Assembly (NCBI RefSeq): GCF_001282685.1
Contig: NZ_LN875035.1
Span: 1,381,572-1,445,571 of the forward strand
Direction: 5' to 3'
DNA length: 64,000 nucleotides
DNA from: Niameybacter massiliensis
Lineage (GTDB): Bacteria; Bacillota; Clostridia; Lachnospirales; Cellulosilyticaceae
The position numbers and the translations under genes were made by a program. This document shows, piece after piece, positions 8,969 through 16,510 of the stretch; positions within the stretch are counted from its first letter, which is position 1; each line of letters starts with the position of its first letter. The notes under the pieces were generated by a model, which ran no database searches, was not told the origin of the DNA, and worked only from the letters and a program-made list of their open reading frames with translations.

Positions 8969-10849
8969 TTAAAATTTTAATTTTAATCCTGACTCATATT
9001 TTTTATCATCTACAATAAGTCTTAAATCAAACTCACCTTTTAATCCTTCTTTATTTACATTGATCGTTACTGTACGATCATCTTTTGGTTGGAACGTACC
9101 TACACACATTGCAAGAAATGGTTTCGCACTTGTTGAAATATAATATCTATGCTCCTCTTCACCTCTTTCAAGTTGAAGCATAGCAAGTTGACCACGTTTG
9201 AATTTAGCCTCAAATACAATACGGTCTTCTTCTTCTACTACACTTGCTTCATGGAATGCAGGGATAAGCTCTCCTGTTATTTCTACGCCTGGAATCCCTG
9301 TTTCAAATTCTTCTGTTTTACCAATCTCACCGAGTACACGTCCTTTACCAAATGTAAGGTTCTCCCCTTCATGATAGAAACGCATTTTTTCTGCACGGTA
9401 GTAGTTAGATGGTAAATGCATTTCAAACATTACTTCCCCATCCATTATTTCTACTGTAATACTGTTAAGTTTGTTTTCTGGATCACTTAAATCCATATAA
9501 ACAGGAAGTTCTTCACATGTTACACCATGATTGTAACCAATACCACCTGAGTGTACTAAGTAATACCCATCTCTATAGTATTCCACATTTGAGATATAAG
9601 AAGAATAGAAATGATTAGCCCTTTCCTTCCCAAATTGCCATACTTGCTCAATGGTCATATCTTCTGTATTAATACGGTATCTAACCCCACGTGAGAAGTT
9701 ATCTCTATTAAGTACATAGTTTTCTTTATTTTTAGCTCTCCAGTGACCATTATCAAATACCATCACATCACCATCTGGAAGCATCATACAAGCATGTTGT
9801 TCATATTGCCAATCAAACTCGCCATTTCCTACAGGTGTAAAGAAGTACTTCTCTACCATTTCTTGTGGCCATCCTTCTGGGTCACCAATAATCCAGTTAA
9901 GATCTCCTGTTTCATAATCAATATTTATAACTGCATCTTGGTGTCTACCTGATAAGGTAAGAGAATTTGTACGTTTATCATACCAAACGGCATTATTGTG
10001 GAACCAGTCATGCTCACTCCAGCTACCTGACTTGGCTACATCTTGTGGAAGCACTTTTTTGTAATCCCAAGATTTGATGATTTCTCCTGTATTACGATCT
10101 ACAAGAACACACATATCTTCTGAAGTTTTAGCATCTTTTTCTTGTGTTAAGATGAGTAAGTTGCCATCTTCCATTTCAAATTGATCATGGTGATAACTAC
10201 CTGGAATACAATACTCTGTATAAACCTTACCCATTAGGCTCATTTCACATAATCCTGCTGTATAATAAGGTACCTTCATAAGACGATTAGAACCAATTAA
10301 AATATTTCCGTTTTTAGCACGCTTCATATCAAAGATAAAAGGTTCTACTAAATGCCAACGGCAATCCCCTCTATAATCATATCCTCCTGCAAGTGAGTCG
10401 CCAGATGGTGTGACAAACATAATTTGATCTTGCATGTATTCACTTGTTGTCTTGATATATGTAGCTTGATGAGGCATATCATTTAACTCATCTGTTTGCA
10501 ATTTAATTTGTGTACTCTCCCCATTTGATAGTTTAATCTCTACAGTATTTTGGTAGTTTGGATATAGGCCTAAAATTGGAAGCTTATGTTCTGTACCTGC
10601 TTTAAATGTATGTGTAATATTTCCTGCTTCTTCTTTACCTTTTACAGTAATGGTAGCAGCAACAGATTCTTCAGTTCTAAACATAACAAGCGCTGTAAGA
10701 GGAGATACAAAATAAGGATTTACTTTTACATAAGGATTTTCTAAAGTATAGTGTCCTTCATTAAAAGTTTTTAACATCATTTGTTCTTGCTCGTACTGTC
10801 TATTAACTAAGTGGTCAATTTTTTCATACTTAATCGTTTCTTGTAACAT
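8969..10849 (-). CDS. Aryl-sulfate sulfotransferase (ASST) family protein
   Basis: PAPS-independent arylsulfate sulfotransferase family, which moves sulfate from one phenol ester to another through a sulfo-histidine. The 626-residue protein has an N-terminal beta-rich domain (about 30-140) and a beta-propeller with His-containing motifs SYHHDQFEMEDG (about 220), HDWFHNNAVWY (about 287) and LSGRHQDAVINI (about 305), matching the ASST active-site pattern. No signal peptide is visible, although studied enterobacterial ASSTs are periplasmic; this one should be cytoplasmic unless exported unusually. RBS AGAGGTG precedes the ATG. It is divergent from a Crp/Fnr gene and carries a palindrome at -41.5 of its promoter. 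Confidence 0.85.
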   Translation of the reverse strand: MLQETIKYEKIDHLVNRQYEQEQMMLKTFNEGHYTLENPYVKVNPYFVSPLTALVMFRTEESVAATITVKGKEEAGNITHTFKAGTEHKLPILGLYPNYQNTVEIKLSNGESTQIKLQTDELNDMPHQATYIKTTSEYMQDQIMFVTPSGDSLAGGYDYRGDCRWHLVEPFIFDMKRAKNGNILIGSNRLMKVPYYTAGLCEMSLMGKVYTEYCIPGSYHHDQFEMEDGNLLILTQEKDAKTSEDMCVLVDRNTGEIIKSWDYKKVLPQDVAKSGSWSEHDWFHNNAVWYDKRTNSLTLSGRHQDAVINIDYETGDLNWIIGDPEGWPQEMVEKYFFTPVGNGEFDWQYEQHACMMLPDGDVMVFDNGHWRAKNKENYVLNRDNFSRGVRYRINTEDMTIEQVWQFGKERANHFYSSYISNVEYYRDGYYLVHSGGIGYNHGVTCEELPVYMDLSDPENKLNSITVEIMDGEVMFEMHLPSNYYRAEKMRFYHEGENLTFGKGRVLGEIGKTEEFETGIPGVEITGELIPAFHEASVVEEEDRIVFEAKFKRGQLAMLQLERGEEEHRYYISTSAKPFLAMCVGTFQPKDDRTVTINVNKEGLKGEFDLRLIVDDKKYESGLKLKF

Positions 10850-10881
10850 ATCTACACCTCTTTCATTAATTTGTTGTTAAA

Positions 10882-10887
10882 ATTATA
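10882..10887 (-). promoter_or_regulatory. -10 box of the arylsulfotransferase promoter
   Basis: TATAAT on the minus strand. The -35 position is only a T-run, so the promoter looks activator dependent. Counting from this -10, the palindrome at 10912-10921 is centred at -41.5. Confidence 0.55.
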
Positions 10888-10904
10888 ACATTTATAGCTT
10901 TAGT

Positions 10905-10928
10905 AAAAAACATCACGTGATATTTTTT
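10905..10928. promoter_or_regulatory. Candidate Crp/Fnr-type operator, site 1
   Basis: Perfect palindrome ATCACGTGAT (10912-10921) with an A-run on the left and a T-run on the right. A near copy lies at 13195-13218. It sits between the divergent arylsulfotransferase and Crp/Fnr genes and could serve both. Confidence 0.6.
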
Positions 10929-11039
10929 AAAATTTTACTAAAATATATTCCAAATTTATCATTTTTCATTTAAAATATATTATATAATCACATTATTACT
11001 TCTTAAGATTTATATTTTATAGATATGAGGACACATATT

Positions 11040-11684
11040 ATGACATCAAGAAATGTACATTTTGAACAACTAAAAAAAATCGGTGTCCATAGGATTGCCG
11101 TAAAAGATGAAGCACTTTATAATTCTGAACATGGTCATCACTTTGTCTACTGTCTGCTAGAGGGGGTATGTGCCCTTACTAGTATTTCCAGAAATGGCGA
11201 TGAAAAGATTTACCAGTACTTTAAAGCTGGAGACTTATTAGGTTTCTCACCTATTTATTCACCTGCTTATAAAGATGATACTTTTTCTGCCTTTTCTATT
11301 ATAGCTAAATCAGATTGCATACTTTATGAGATTCCCTATACTCAATTTACTTATTTTGTCAATACACATCCACATTTTTATCCTTGGCTTGTTGAAATAA
11401 CACTACAACACTATGATGGTGTACTCGCTCATTTCCATCACTTAGAGCATGGTAATAATCTCTCTAACTTATGCAAAGCACTTCTAGAGCTGGCTTGTGT
11501 CAAAGATGGACAGCTTCATCTCCATAAATGTTTTTCATATGCTGAGCTCTCAAAATACATAGGTGTTCATGTTATAACAACCACAAGACTTATGAAACGT
11601 TTAAAAGAGGAAGGTATCATTTTCAAACGTGGGCATCATACGATTATCGCTGATAAGGCAAAACTTCTAGAGTACATTGAATAA
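11040..11684 (+). CDS. Crp/Fnr family transcriptional regulator
   Basis: Helix-turn-helix regulator with an N-terminal cyclic-nucleotide-binding-like beta-roll (about 15-130, with a GDLLGFSPIY segment) and a C-terminal winged helix (about 145-214; FSYAELSKYIGVHVITTTRL contains the recognition helix). No Cys cluster for an Fe-S centre of the Fnr kind is evident, and the cAMP-type phosphate-binding Arg-Ser pair is not obvious, so the effector is unknown. The ATG at 11040 is chosen because GAGGA lies 8 nt upstream; a longer frame from 11025 has no RBS. Its position between two genes with matching operators suggests it is their local activator. Confidence 0.88.
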   Translation: MTSRNVHFEQLKKIGVHRIAVKDEALYNSEHGHHFVYCLLEGVCALTSISRNGDEKIYQYFKAGDLLGFSPIYSPAYKDDTFSAFSIIAKSDCILYEIPYTQFTYFVNTHPHFYPWLVEITLQHYDGVLAHFHHLEHGNNLSNLCKALLELACVKDGQLHLHKCFSYAELSKYIGVHVITTTRLMKRLKEEGIIFKRGHHTIIADKAKLLEYIE

Positions 11685-11695
11685 ATGTATAAATG

Positions 11696-11725
11696 AAGAG
11701 GCTATCCTAAATGGTATAGCCTCTT
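11696..11725. terminator. Bidirectional terminator, Crp/Fnr gene and permease gene
   Basis: AAGAGGCTAT (11696-11705) pairs with ATAGCCTCTT (11716-11725) around a 10-nt loop; it lies between convergent stops at 11684 and 11737. Confidence 0.8.
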
Positions 11726-11736
11726 TATTTATAATT

Positions 11737-13122
11737 TTAGAGCAACCCTATAAGCTTCCAATATGGTACAACAATAAGGAAGAGATAGATCACACTAATA
11801 AGCATTTTTGTACTAAATGCTTTCATAAAGTCTTTAATATGGATAAGTCCGTAAGAGAAGCAAATCATATAAAGGGCATATTCATATGGCATAATAATTT
11901 GATCTAGCCCATTAAAGAATGTATATAGTACTGGCTCTACTCTTACACCCATATCTAGTGCCATTTGTGTAATAGGTGCACCTAGTGCTGCCATTGCTGC
12001 AAGTGGTGTCAGTAAGAAGTTTGTAAGTACAGCAATAAGCCAAATAATAAGTAAGAAGCCAATTGGTCCAATACCACCTAAGTGTGGAATAATTGAACTG
12101 GAAATAAGTTCTCCAACGCCAAGTACATTAGCCACTTGTCCAATAGACATACAACTTGTAATAAAGAATAAGAATGGATAGTTCACTCTTTGAATATCCT
12201 CTTTTGTCCCTGCATCAACCCCTGGCATATAGAGTAAAATAACAGCAAAAATATAACCATACACAAGTCCAATACCATGAATATTACTTGTAATAAGGAA
12301 TAGGAAGAAGAAGATTAAAACACCAATTACTTTTTTCTCTTCCTTTTTGAAAGCACCCATTTCTTCTAACTGCGCCTTAAAATATGCCTTCCCTTCAATA
12401 GTCACATTAGCTTTAAAAAGTTTGCTCATTGTAAAGGCCATAACGAAGCCGAATGGTAAGAAAATAATATTTTGCATTAAATAGTCTGTATATGTAATGG
12501 TTAAATCAGTAACGCCTCCTGCTACCCCAATAAGAACTCCCACATTACTTGGATCCATTATAAAGAAACCTGGCATTAAGTTTGCCATAGCAGCTGTCAT
12601 CATAATTCCTGCTGCTTCTTTTGATTTGCCTAAATTAAAAGCTTTACAGATCCCATATCCAAGTGCGGCAAACGCTACAGACCATGCACCTGGTAAGATT
12701 AAGTTCGCCACAATCCCTGCAACTACTAATCCATATAGAATCCCATTATATGTACCACCTGACTTTAAAATACACCAACAAGCGAGCCTTTGTAAAAGCC
12801 CTATTCTTTCTAATATCAGAGATAAAATAAATCCGCATAACACAGTCCATACAACTGTTACAGTCCATGGCTTAAGAGCCACTTCTAATGGCACCAAATT
12901 TGTTACAGCATAAGCAAAAGGTAATAACAAGCTTGGTATCATATTGTTTAAAAGTTCAAATGCGAAACATAATATAGCGGCGACAGTAATTGCAAAAAAT
13001 ACTTTTATTTCTTTTGTAACGCCACCTGTTTCAGGCACAAATAGTATCAAAATAGGAATGATGATTGTTAAAAGCCATTTAATTTGTTTTGTTCTGTCCA
13101 TTTGTGATATTGATTGTCCCAT
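11737..13122 (-). CDS. DASS/SLC13-type anion permease
   Basis: Secondary transporter of 461 residues with about 11-12 hydrophobic segments. The pattern (long helices with internal hairpins, NLILPGAWSVAFAALGYG, MDPSNVGVLIGVAGG, LTNFLLTPLAAMAALGAPI) fits the divalent anion:Na+ symporter / ion-transporter superfamily, which moves dicarboxylates, sulfate and related anions. The substrate is not readable. The start follows an AAGGAG RBS. Its upstream region has a TATACT -10 and a palindrome that matches the one in front of the arylsulfotransferase gene, so the two are probably co-regulated and may handle related anionic substrates. The exact family is less certain than the transporter call. Confidence 0.72.
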   Translation of the reverse strand: MGQSISQMDRTKQIKWLLTIIIPILILFVPETGGVTKEIKVFFAITVAAILCFAFELLNNMIPSLLLPFAYAVTNLVPLEVALKPWTVTVVWTVLCGFILSLILERIGLLQRLACWCILKSGGTYNGILYGLVVAGIVANLILPGAWSVAFAALGYGICKAFNLGKSKEAAGIMMTAAMANLMPGFFIMDPSNVGVLIGVAGGVTDLTITYTDYLMQNIIFLPFGFVMAFTMSKLFKANVTIEGKAYFKAQLEEMGAFKKEEKKVIGVLIFFFLFLITSNIHGIGLVYGYIFAVILLYMPGVDAGTKEDIQRVNYPFLFFITSCMSIGQVANVLGVGELISSSIIPHLGGIGPIGFLLIIWLIAVLTNFLLTPLAAMAALGAPITQMALDMGVRVEPVLYTFFNGLDQIIMPYEYALYMICFSYGLIHIKDFMKAFSTKMLISVIYLFLIVVPYWKLIGLL

Positions 13123-13170
13123 AGTATCTCCTTTTTATTTGTTATTTTTTTAACACTTCTTTCTTTTATA

Positions 13171-13176
13171 AGTATA
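13171..13176 (-). promoter_or_regulatory. -10 box of the permease promoter
   Basis: TATACT on the minus strand, with no good -35. The palindrome at 13202-13211 is centred at -42.5 from the implied start site, one base off the position found for the arylsulfotransferase promoter. Confidence 0.5.
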
Positions 13177-13194
13177 TCATTTCTATGACTTACA

Positions 13195-13218
13195 AAAAAA
13201 TATCTGGTGATACTTTTT
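13195..13218. promoter_or_regulatory. Candidate Crp/Fnr-type operator, site 2
   Basis: Core ATCTGGTGAT (13202-13211) between an A-run and a T-run. It aligns over 24 positions with site 1 at 10905-10928 with four differences. It lies between the divergent permease and M28 peptidase genes. Confidence 0.6.
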
Positions 13219-13220
13219 AT

Positions 13221-13250
13221 TTGAATTAGTTAAATTTAAGACAATATACT
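13221..13250 (+). promoter_or_regulatory. Predicted promoter of the M28 peptidase gene
   Basis: TTGAAT (13221-13226), 18-nt spacer, TATACT (13245-13250). The palindrome would be centred near -50.5, so activation from it is less clear for this side. Confidence 0.45.
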
Positions 13251-13331
13251 ATTGTATTCAAAACCATCTTGTTGTATATGTATAAGAGACTATGTTCACT
13301 TAAATAAAACAAACTAAAGGGGGTTTTAGAA

Positions 13332-14597
13332 ATGAGTATTTGTGGTAATCGTGCTTTTGAATTACTTCAAAAGATTGGATTTATCCGTTGTAGTGGGACA
13401 GACGAAGAATTAAAAGCTGCACATATTTTATTAAATGAACTTAAATCAATAGGTGTAGAAGGTACACTTGAAGCTTTTAAAGTACATAACTATACGATAA
13501 AAAAAGCTACTTTAGAAGTTCTTGAGCCTTATCAAAAAACTTATGAAGTAACAGGACTTGGTCTTTCTGGCAACACACCAAGTGAAGGTCTTGTGACGGA
13601 GTTCAAATACGTACAACAAGCTACCGATGTAGATCTTTTAGATGTAAAAGGAAAAGTTGTACTTCTTAATACACACCTTTCTTTAGAGACTTACGAACGC
13701 CTTATTAAAGCTGAAGTTGCTGGTGTGATCACTTATAGTGGTACTATTATAGATGACCCAGAATTAACAGATTTACAGTTGCGTGCAATCCGTGCTAAAC
13801 ACTTAGAACTTGGCCAAATTCCAGGAGTAACCCTTCGTGCTATTGATGCTTTTGATATGGTTAAAAACAAAGCAACCAAGGTACGCATGGTACTTGAACA
13901 AGATGACTATGAGGTAGATTCACATAATGTGTATGCTACTATTCCTGGGACAGATTATCCTGAACAAGAAATTGCCTTTATGGGACATTATGACAGTGTA
14001 CCATTTAGTACAGGGGTCTATGATAATGGTGCTGGGTCTGTTATTTTAATGGAACTTGTTCGCCACTACTTAGCTCACCCACCAAAACGTACACTTCGCT
14101 TTATGTGGTTTGGCTCAGAAGAAAAAGGCTTACTCGGTAGTAAAGCTTATGTTGCAAATAGTAATGAAGAAACTCTTAAAGCTATCAAACTTGGTATCAA
14201 TGTGGATGTAGCTGGTCCAATCATGGGTGAAGACCGTGCCATTGTTACTGCTGATAACAGCTTATGTCATTATATTGACTACTTAGCTAAAGAAGTCGGC
14301 TTTGCTATCAGTGTAAAACAAGATACTTACTCAAGTGACTCCATACCATTTGCAGACAAGGGCATTCCTTGCGTTAACTTCTGCCGTTTCGGCTCACCAG
14401 GTTGTGCTATGATTCACTCACGCTATGATATTATAGATTACTTATCAGGTGAATCCTTAGAAAACACTGCACGCTTTGTTCAAACCTTTAGTGACCGTGT
14501 AATCAACTCACCTGTATTCCCAGTAGAACAAAAAATGCCTCAAAATATGATTGAGGCAGTAGATAAATATTTACAAAAGAAAAAGGAAGAGAAGTAA
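13332..14597 (+). CDS. M28 family zinc aminopeptidase
   Basis: Co-catalytic zinc metallopeptidase of family M28. Ligand motifs are visible in order: MGHYDSVPFS (His and Asp near residue 218), GVYDNGAGSV (bridging Asp near 232), FGSEEKGLLGS (catalytic Glu pair near 263), DVAGP and a late HSRYD (His near 361). A PA-like inserted region occupies roughly residues 90-200 (VKGKVVLLNTHLS, VAGVITYSG). There is no signal peptide, so it should act in the cytoplasm on peptides or on amide conjugates. RBS is GGGGG before the ATG. It diverges from the permease gene and shares its intergenic operator region, so it may belong to the same regulon. The true substrate is unknown. Confidence 0.88.
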   Translation: MSICGNRAFELLQKIGFIRCSGTDEELKAAHILLNELKSIGVEGTLEAFKVHNYTIKKATLEVLEPYQKTYEVTGLGLSGNTPSEGLVTEFKYVQQATDVDLLDVKGKVVLLNTHLSLETYERLIKAEVAGVITYSGTIIDDPELTDLQLRAIRAKHLELGQIPGVTLRAIDAFDMVKNKATKVRMVLEQDDYEVDSHNVYATIPGTDYPEQEIAFMGHYDSVPFSTGVYDNGAGSVILMELVRHYLAHPPKRTLRFMWFGSEEKGLLGSKAYVANSNEETLKAIKLGINVDVAGPIMGEDRAIVTADNSLCHYIDYLAKEVGFAISVKQDTYSSDSIPFADKGIPCVNFCRFGSPGCAMIHSRYDIIDYLSGESLENTARFVQTFSDRVINSPVFPVEQKMPQNMIEAVDKYLQKKKEEK

Positions 14598-14601
14598 AGT
14601 G

Positions 14602-14800
14602 AAGTAACAAGCTGTGAATGTTACTCTTCCAGCTTCCACTTCCACAACACTAAGAGCCTCTAAACTTAATCAGTTTATGAACGTGTCAAACTGGCTTTGC
14701 TCAAACATGACGCTAAAATCCATAAACTAATTTTCGTTAAGAGGCTCTAAGTATTATCTCATAAAGAAGCTTTCAGAATGTCCACACAGCTCTTTTACTT
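14602..14800 (-). ncRNA. Candidate structured RNA element, copy 1
   Basis: About 199 nt with nested inverted repeats: outer AGCTGTG (14610-14616) with CACAGCT (14785-14791); middle AGAGCCTCT (14653-14661) with AGAGGCTCT (14740-14748); inner GTCA (14685-14688) with TGAC (14708-14711). Read on the minus strand it shares TTTTAGC, TGTTTGAGC, TTCTTTATGAGA and GAAGC blocks with the element at 22925-23128, while the stems differ in sequence but keep pairing. It is not an IS (no ORF) and not a simple terminator. Strand is inferred from the alignment. Product and role are unknown. Confidence 0.55.
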
Positions 14801-15000
14801 TAGCTTAACTTTCTAAGGTAGAAAAAAGAGGGTACTAGACTTTCCCGGATACCCTTTTACAGTGCTTCTACTCCAGCTTAGCTTTCCAAGGCAAGAAGAA
14901 AAACAACACTAAACTTTCTCATGTATTCTTCTACAATCCTTTTACTTCTGCTTAGTCTTTGGGAATAGAAAGTAACAAGAACAAAACAGATACACTAAGT
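14793..15000. repeat. Degenerate tandem repeat, about 73-bp period
   Basis: Three diverged units begin with related GCTTAACTTTCTAAGG, GCTTAGCTTTCCAAGG and GCTTAGTCTTTGGGAA blocks at 14803, 14876 and 14950. On the minus strand each unit ends with an AGTARAAG-type block resembling the outer arm of the structured element at 14602-14800, so the array may derive from duplication of that arm. This fills the rest of the 464-bp gap; no gene is visible in it. Confidence 0.5.
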
Positions 15001-15029
15001 TTTACTGCTATATCTATTTACATTATAAT
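15001..15029 (+). promoter_or_regulatory. Predicted promoter of the secreted metallopeptidase gene
   Basis: TTTACT (15001-15006), 17-nt spacer, TATAAT (15024-15029), 32 nt before the start codon. Confidence 0.55.
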
Positions 15030-15061
15030 TAACTGACCAAAATTATTAAAAGGAGTTTTAA

Positions 15062-16462
15062 ATGAAACACAAATATTGTACTTTCTTTATTATTTTAACC
15101 ATTTTACTTTGTAGTATTTCTGTTTATGCAACACCTACTGTAAAGTTGAATAGAAAAACTATTACAACCACTGTTATGCAACTTCAAGATGGTAAGCGTT
15201 ATTTATCGCTGAAGGATTTGCTGACACCTCTTGGCTACACTATTTCTTTTGATAAGCCTACTAAATCCTTTAAAGCGGTAAAGGGAGATAGTGTTCTCAT
15301 TTACCCTCAAGATCAAAATTACATGTTTAAAAATGGTGTCAAAATCACACTTCCAAGTACAACTAAATCTTTAAATGGTAGTATTTATGTAGCTTCTGAT
15401 GTATTGACACCATCACTTAATGCTACAGCCATGTATTTTCCTGATACAGAAACTTTAGAAATAGAAATTTACTCTCGTCTAATAGATACTCAATTAGCAA
15501 CTATTCCAAAACTAGAAATGCCTCAAGATACGTTAGTGACTTACCGCCGTATTTTAGAACCTAAACTTACTTATGTTATTGATGAAAGACTTTTTACTTT
15601 AATGTGCTATGCCAACTATCATGGTTATAGCTTTGAATACAATACAGCCAAATGGTCACCGGTGAGAAAAAGTATTATTGCTACCTTAAAAGAAAAATCC
15701 TTTACATTGACAGTACCAACTCCAGACTTTTCTTCTAGCTGGTTTAAGAATGGTATGGTAGCACCTATTGCACGTACTCTAGGTCCTACTCCTGATTTTG
15801 ATCTTCTTGATGATAGCCAACCTGTTTATAGTGAATTTTCTGTAGCCTTACGTGAGTTTTATCAAGCTGCCGATATTCATAGTCTTTTCCTTGCTCATCA
15901 AAAAGACTACGAAGAGGCTATCAAAGACTACAAAGAAAGTGAAATTCTAGATGCTTTATGTAATTTAATTTATTTCCTCAAAATTAAGCCTGAAGATGCT
16001 CCTCCTATGACCATTCTGATTAACTTAGCTGATGCCAATTTAAATGGTTTTGGACTTACATATGACCCTGCTTACCAAACCAACACTGTTATTATGGGAC
16101 CTGGTAAAGTAAGTTCTGGTAAAGTTATCGTTATGCATGAGTATCTACATGGTATTGTCGGGCCTATATTAAATAAATATCCTGAAGAAATAGAACGCAC
16201 CAACGCTCTTAGTGAAGTTTCTAATCTTAGCCTTATCAAAGCTCACTACAATGATTGGCAAAGTGTAGTAGAAGAATCACTTGTACGTGCTCTAGACATC
16301 CTACCTTTTAGTTTCCCTAGACATACCCAGCTAGGTGGACGTAAAGAAGAGGGATTCCTTTTAATTGACTACTTTTTCAATCAATTTGCAAATTATCCTA
16401 AGTATCAAGGTGATTTAGATAGCTTTATTTATAAATGCCTTGTCGACTACTCAACTCAATAA
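15062..16462 (+). CDS. Secreted protein with copper-amine-oxidase-N-like domain and HExxH motif
   Basis: The 466-residue protein has an N-terminal signal peptide (hydrophobic core, cleavage expected after VYA at about residue 23), then a stalk-type domain of the copper amine oxidase N1 kind (about 27-140; LKDLLTPLGYTISFD, SIYVASDVL). The C-terminal half has HEYLHG at residues 359-364, a zinc HExxH pattern, with EESLVRALD about 45 residues later as a possible third ligand. It is therefore a putative exported zinc metallopeptidase, possibly DUF4932-like. RBS AAAGGAG precedes the ATG. No operon partners. The catalytic claim rests on the motif only. Confidence 0.7.
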   Translation: MKHKYCTFFIILTILLCSISVYATPTVKLNRKTITTTVMQLQDGKRYLSLKDLLTPLGYTISFDKPTKSFKAVKGDSVLIYPQDQNYMFKNGVKITLPSTTKSLNGSIYVASDVLTPSLNATAMYFPDTETLEIEIYSRLIDTQLATIPKLEMPQDTLVTYRRILEPKLTYVIDERLFTLMCYANYHGYSFEYNTAKWSPVRKSIIATLKEKSFTLTVPTPDFSSSWFKNGMVAPIARTLGPTPDFDLLDDSQPVYSEFSVALREFYQAADIHSLFLAHQKDYEEAIKDYKESEILDALCNLIYFLKIKPEDAPPMTILINLADANLNGFGLTYDPAYQTNTVIMGPGKVSSGKVIVMHEYLHGIVGPILNKYPEEIERTNALSEVSNLSLIKAHYNDWQSVVEESLVRALDILPFSFPRHTQLGGRKEEGFLLIDYFFNQFANYPKYQGDLDSFIYKCLVDYSTQ

Positions 16463-16468
16463 AGCCCC

Positions 16469-16501
16469 AAAAGAGAGGTTGTTACAAACACCCTCTCTTT
16501 T
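16469..16501. terminator. Bidirectional terminator, metallopeptidase gene and brnQ
   Basis: AAAAGAGAGG (16469-16478) pairs with CCTCTCTTTT (16492-16501), extended inward by TTGTT/AACA with one mismatch; lies between convergent stops at 16462 and 16511. Confidence 0.85.
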
Positions 16502-16510
16502 TTATATATT

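Noticed and set aside
12497-12913. Plus-strand 138-aa ORF inside the permease gene
   Set aside because: Exact antisense of a well-supported membrane protein, with shadow-type composition.
14598-15061. CRISPR array or transposon remnant
   Set aside because: Repeats are long, diverged and not separated by unique spacers; no transposase frame or target duplication was found.
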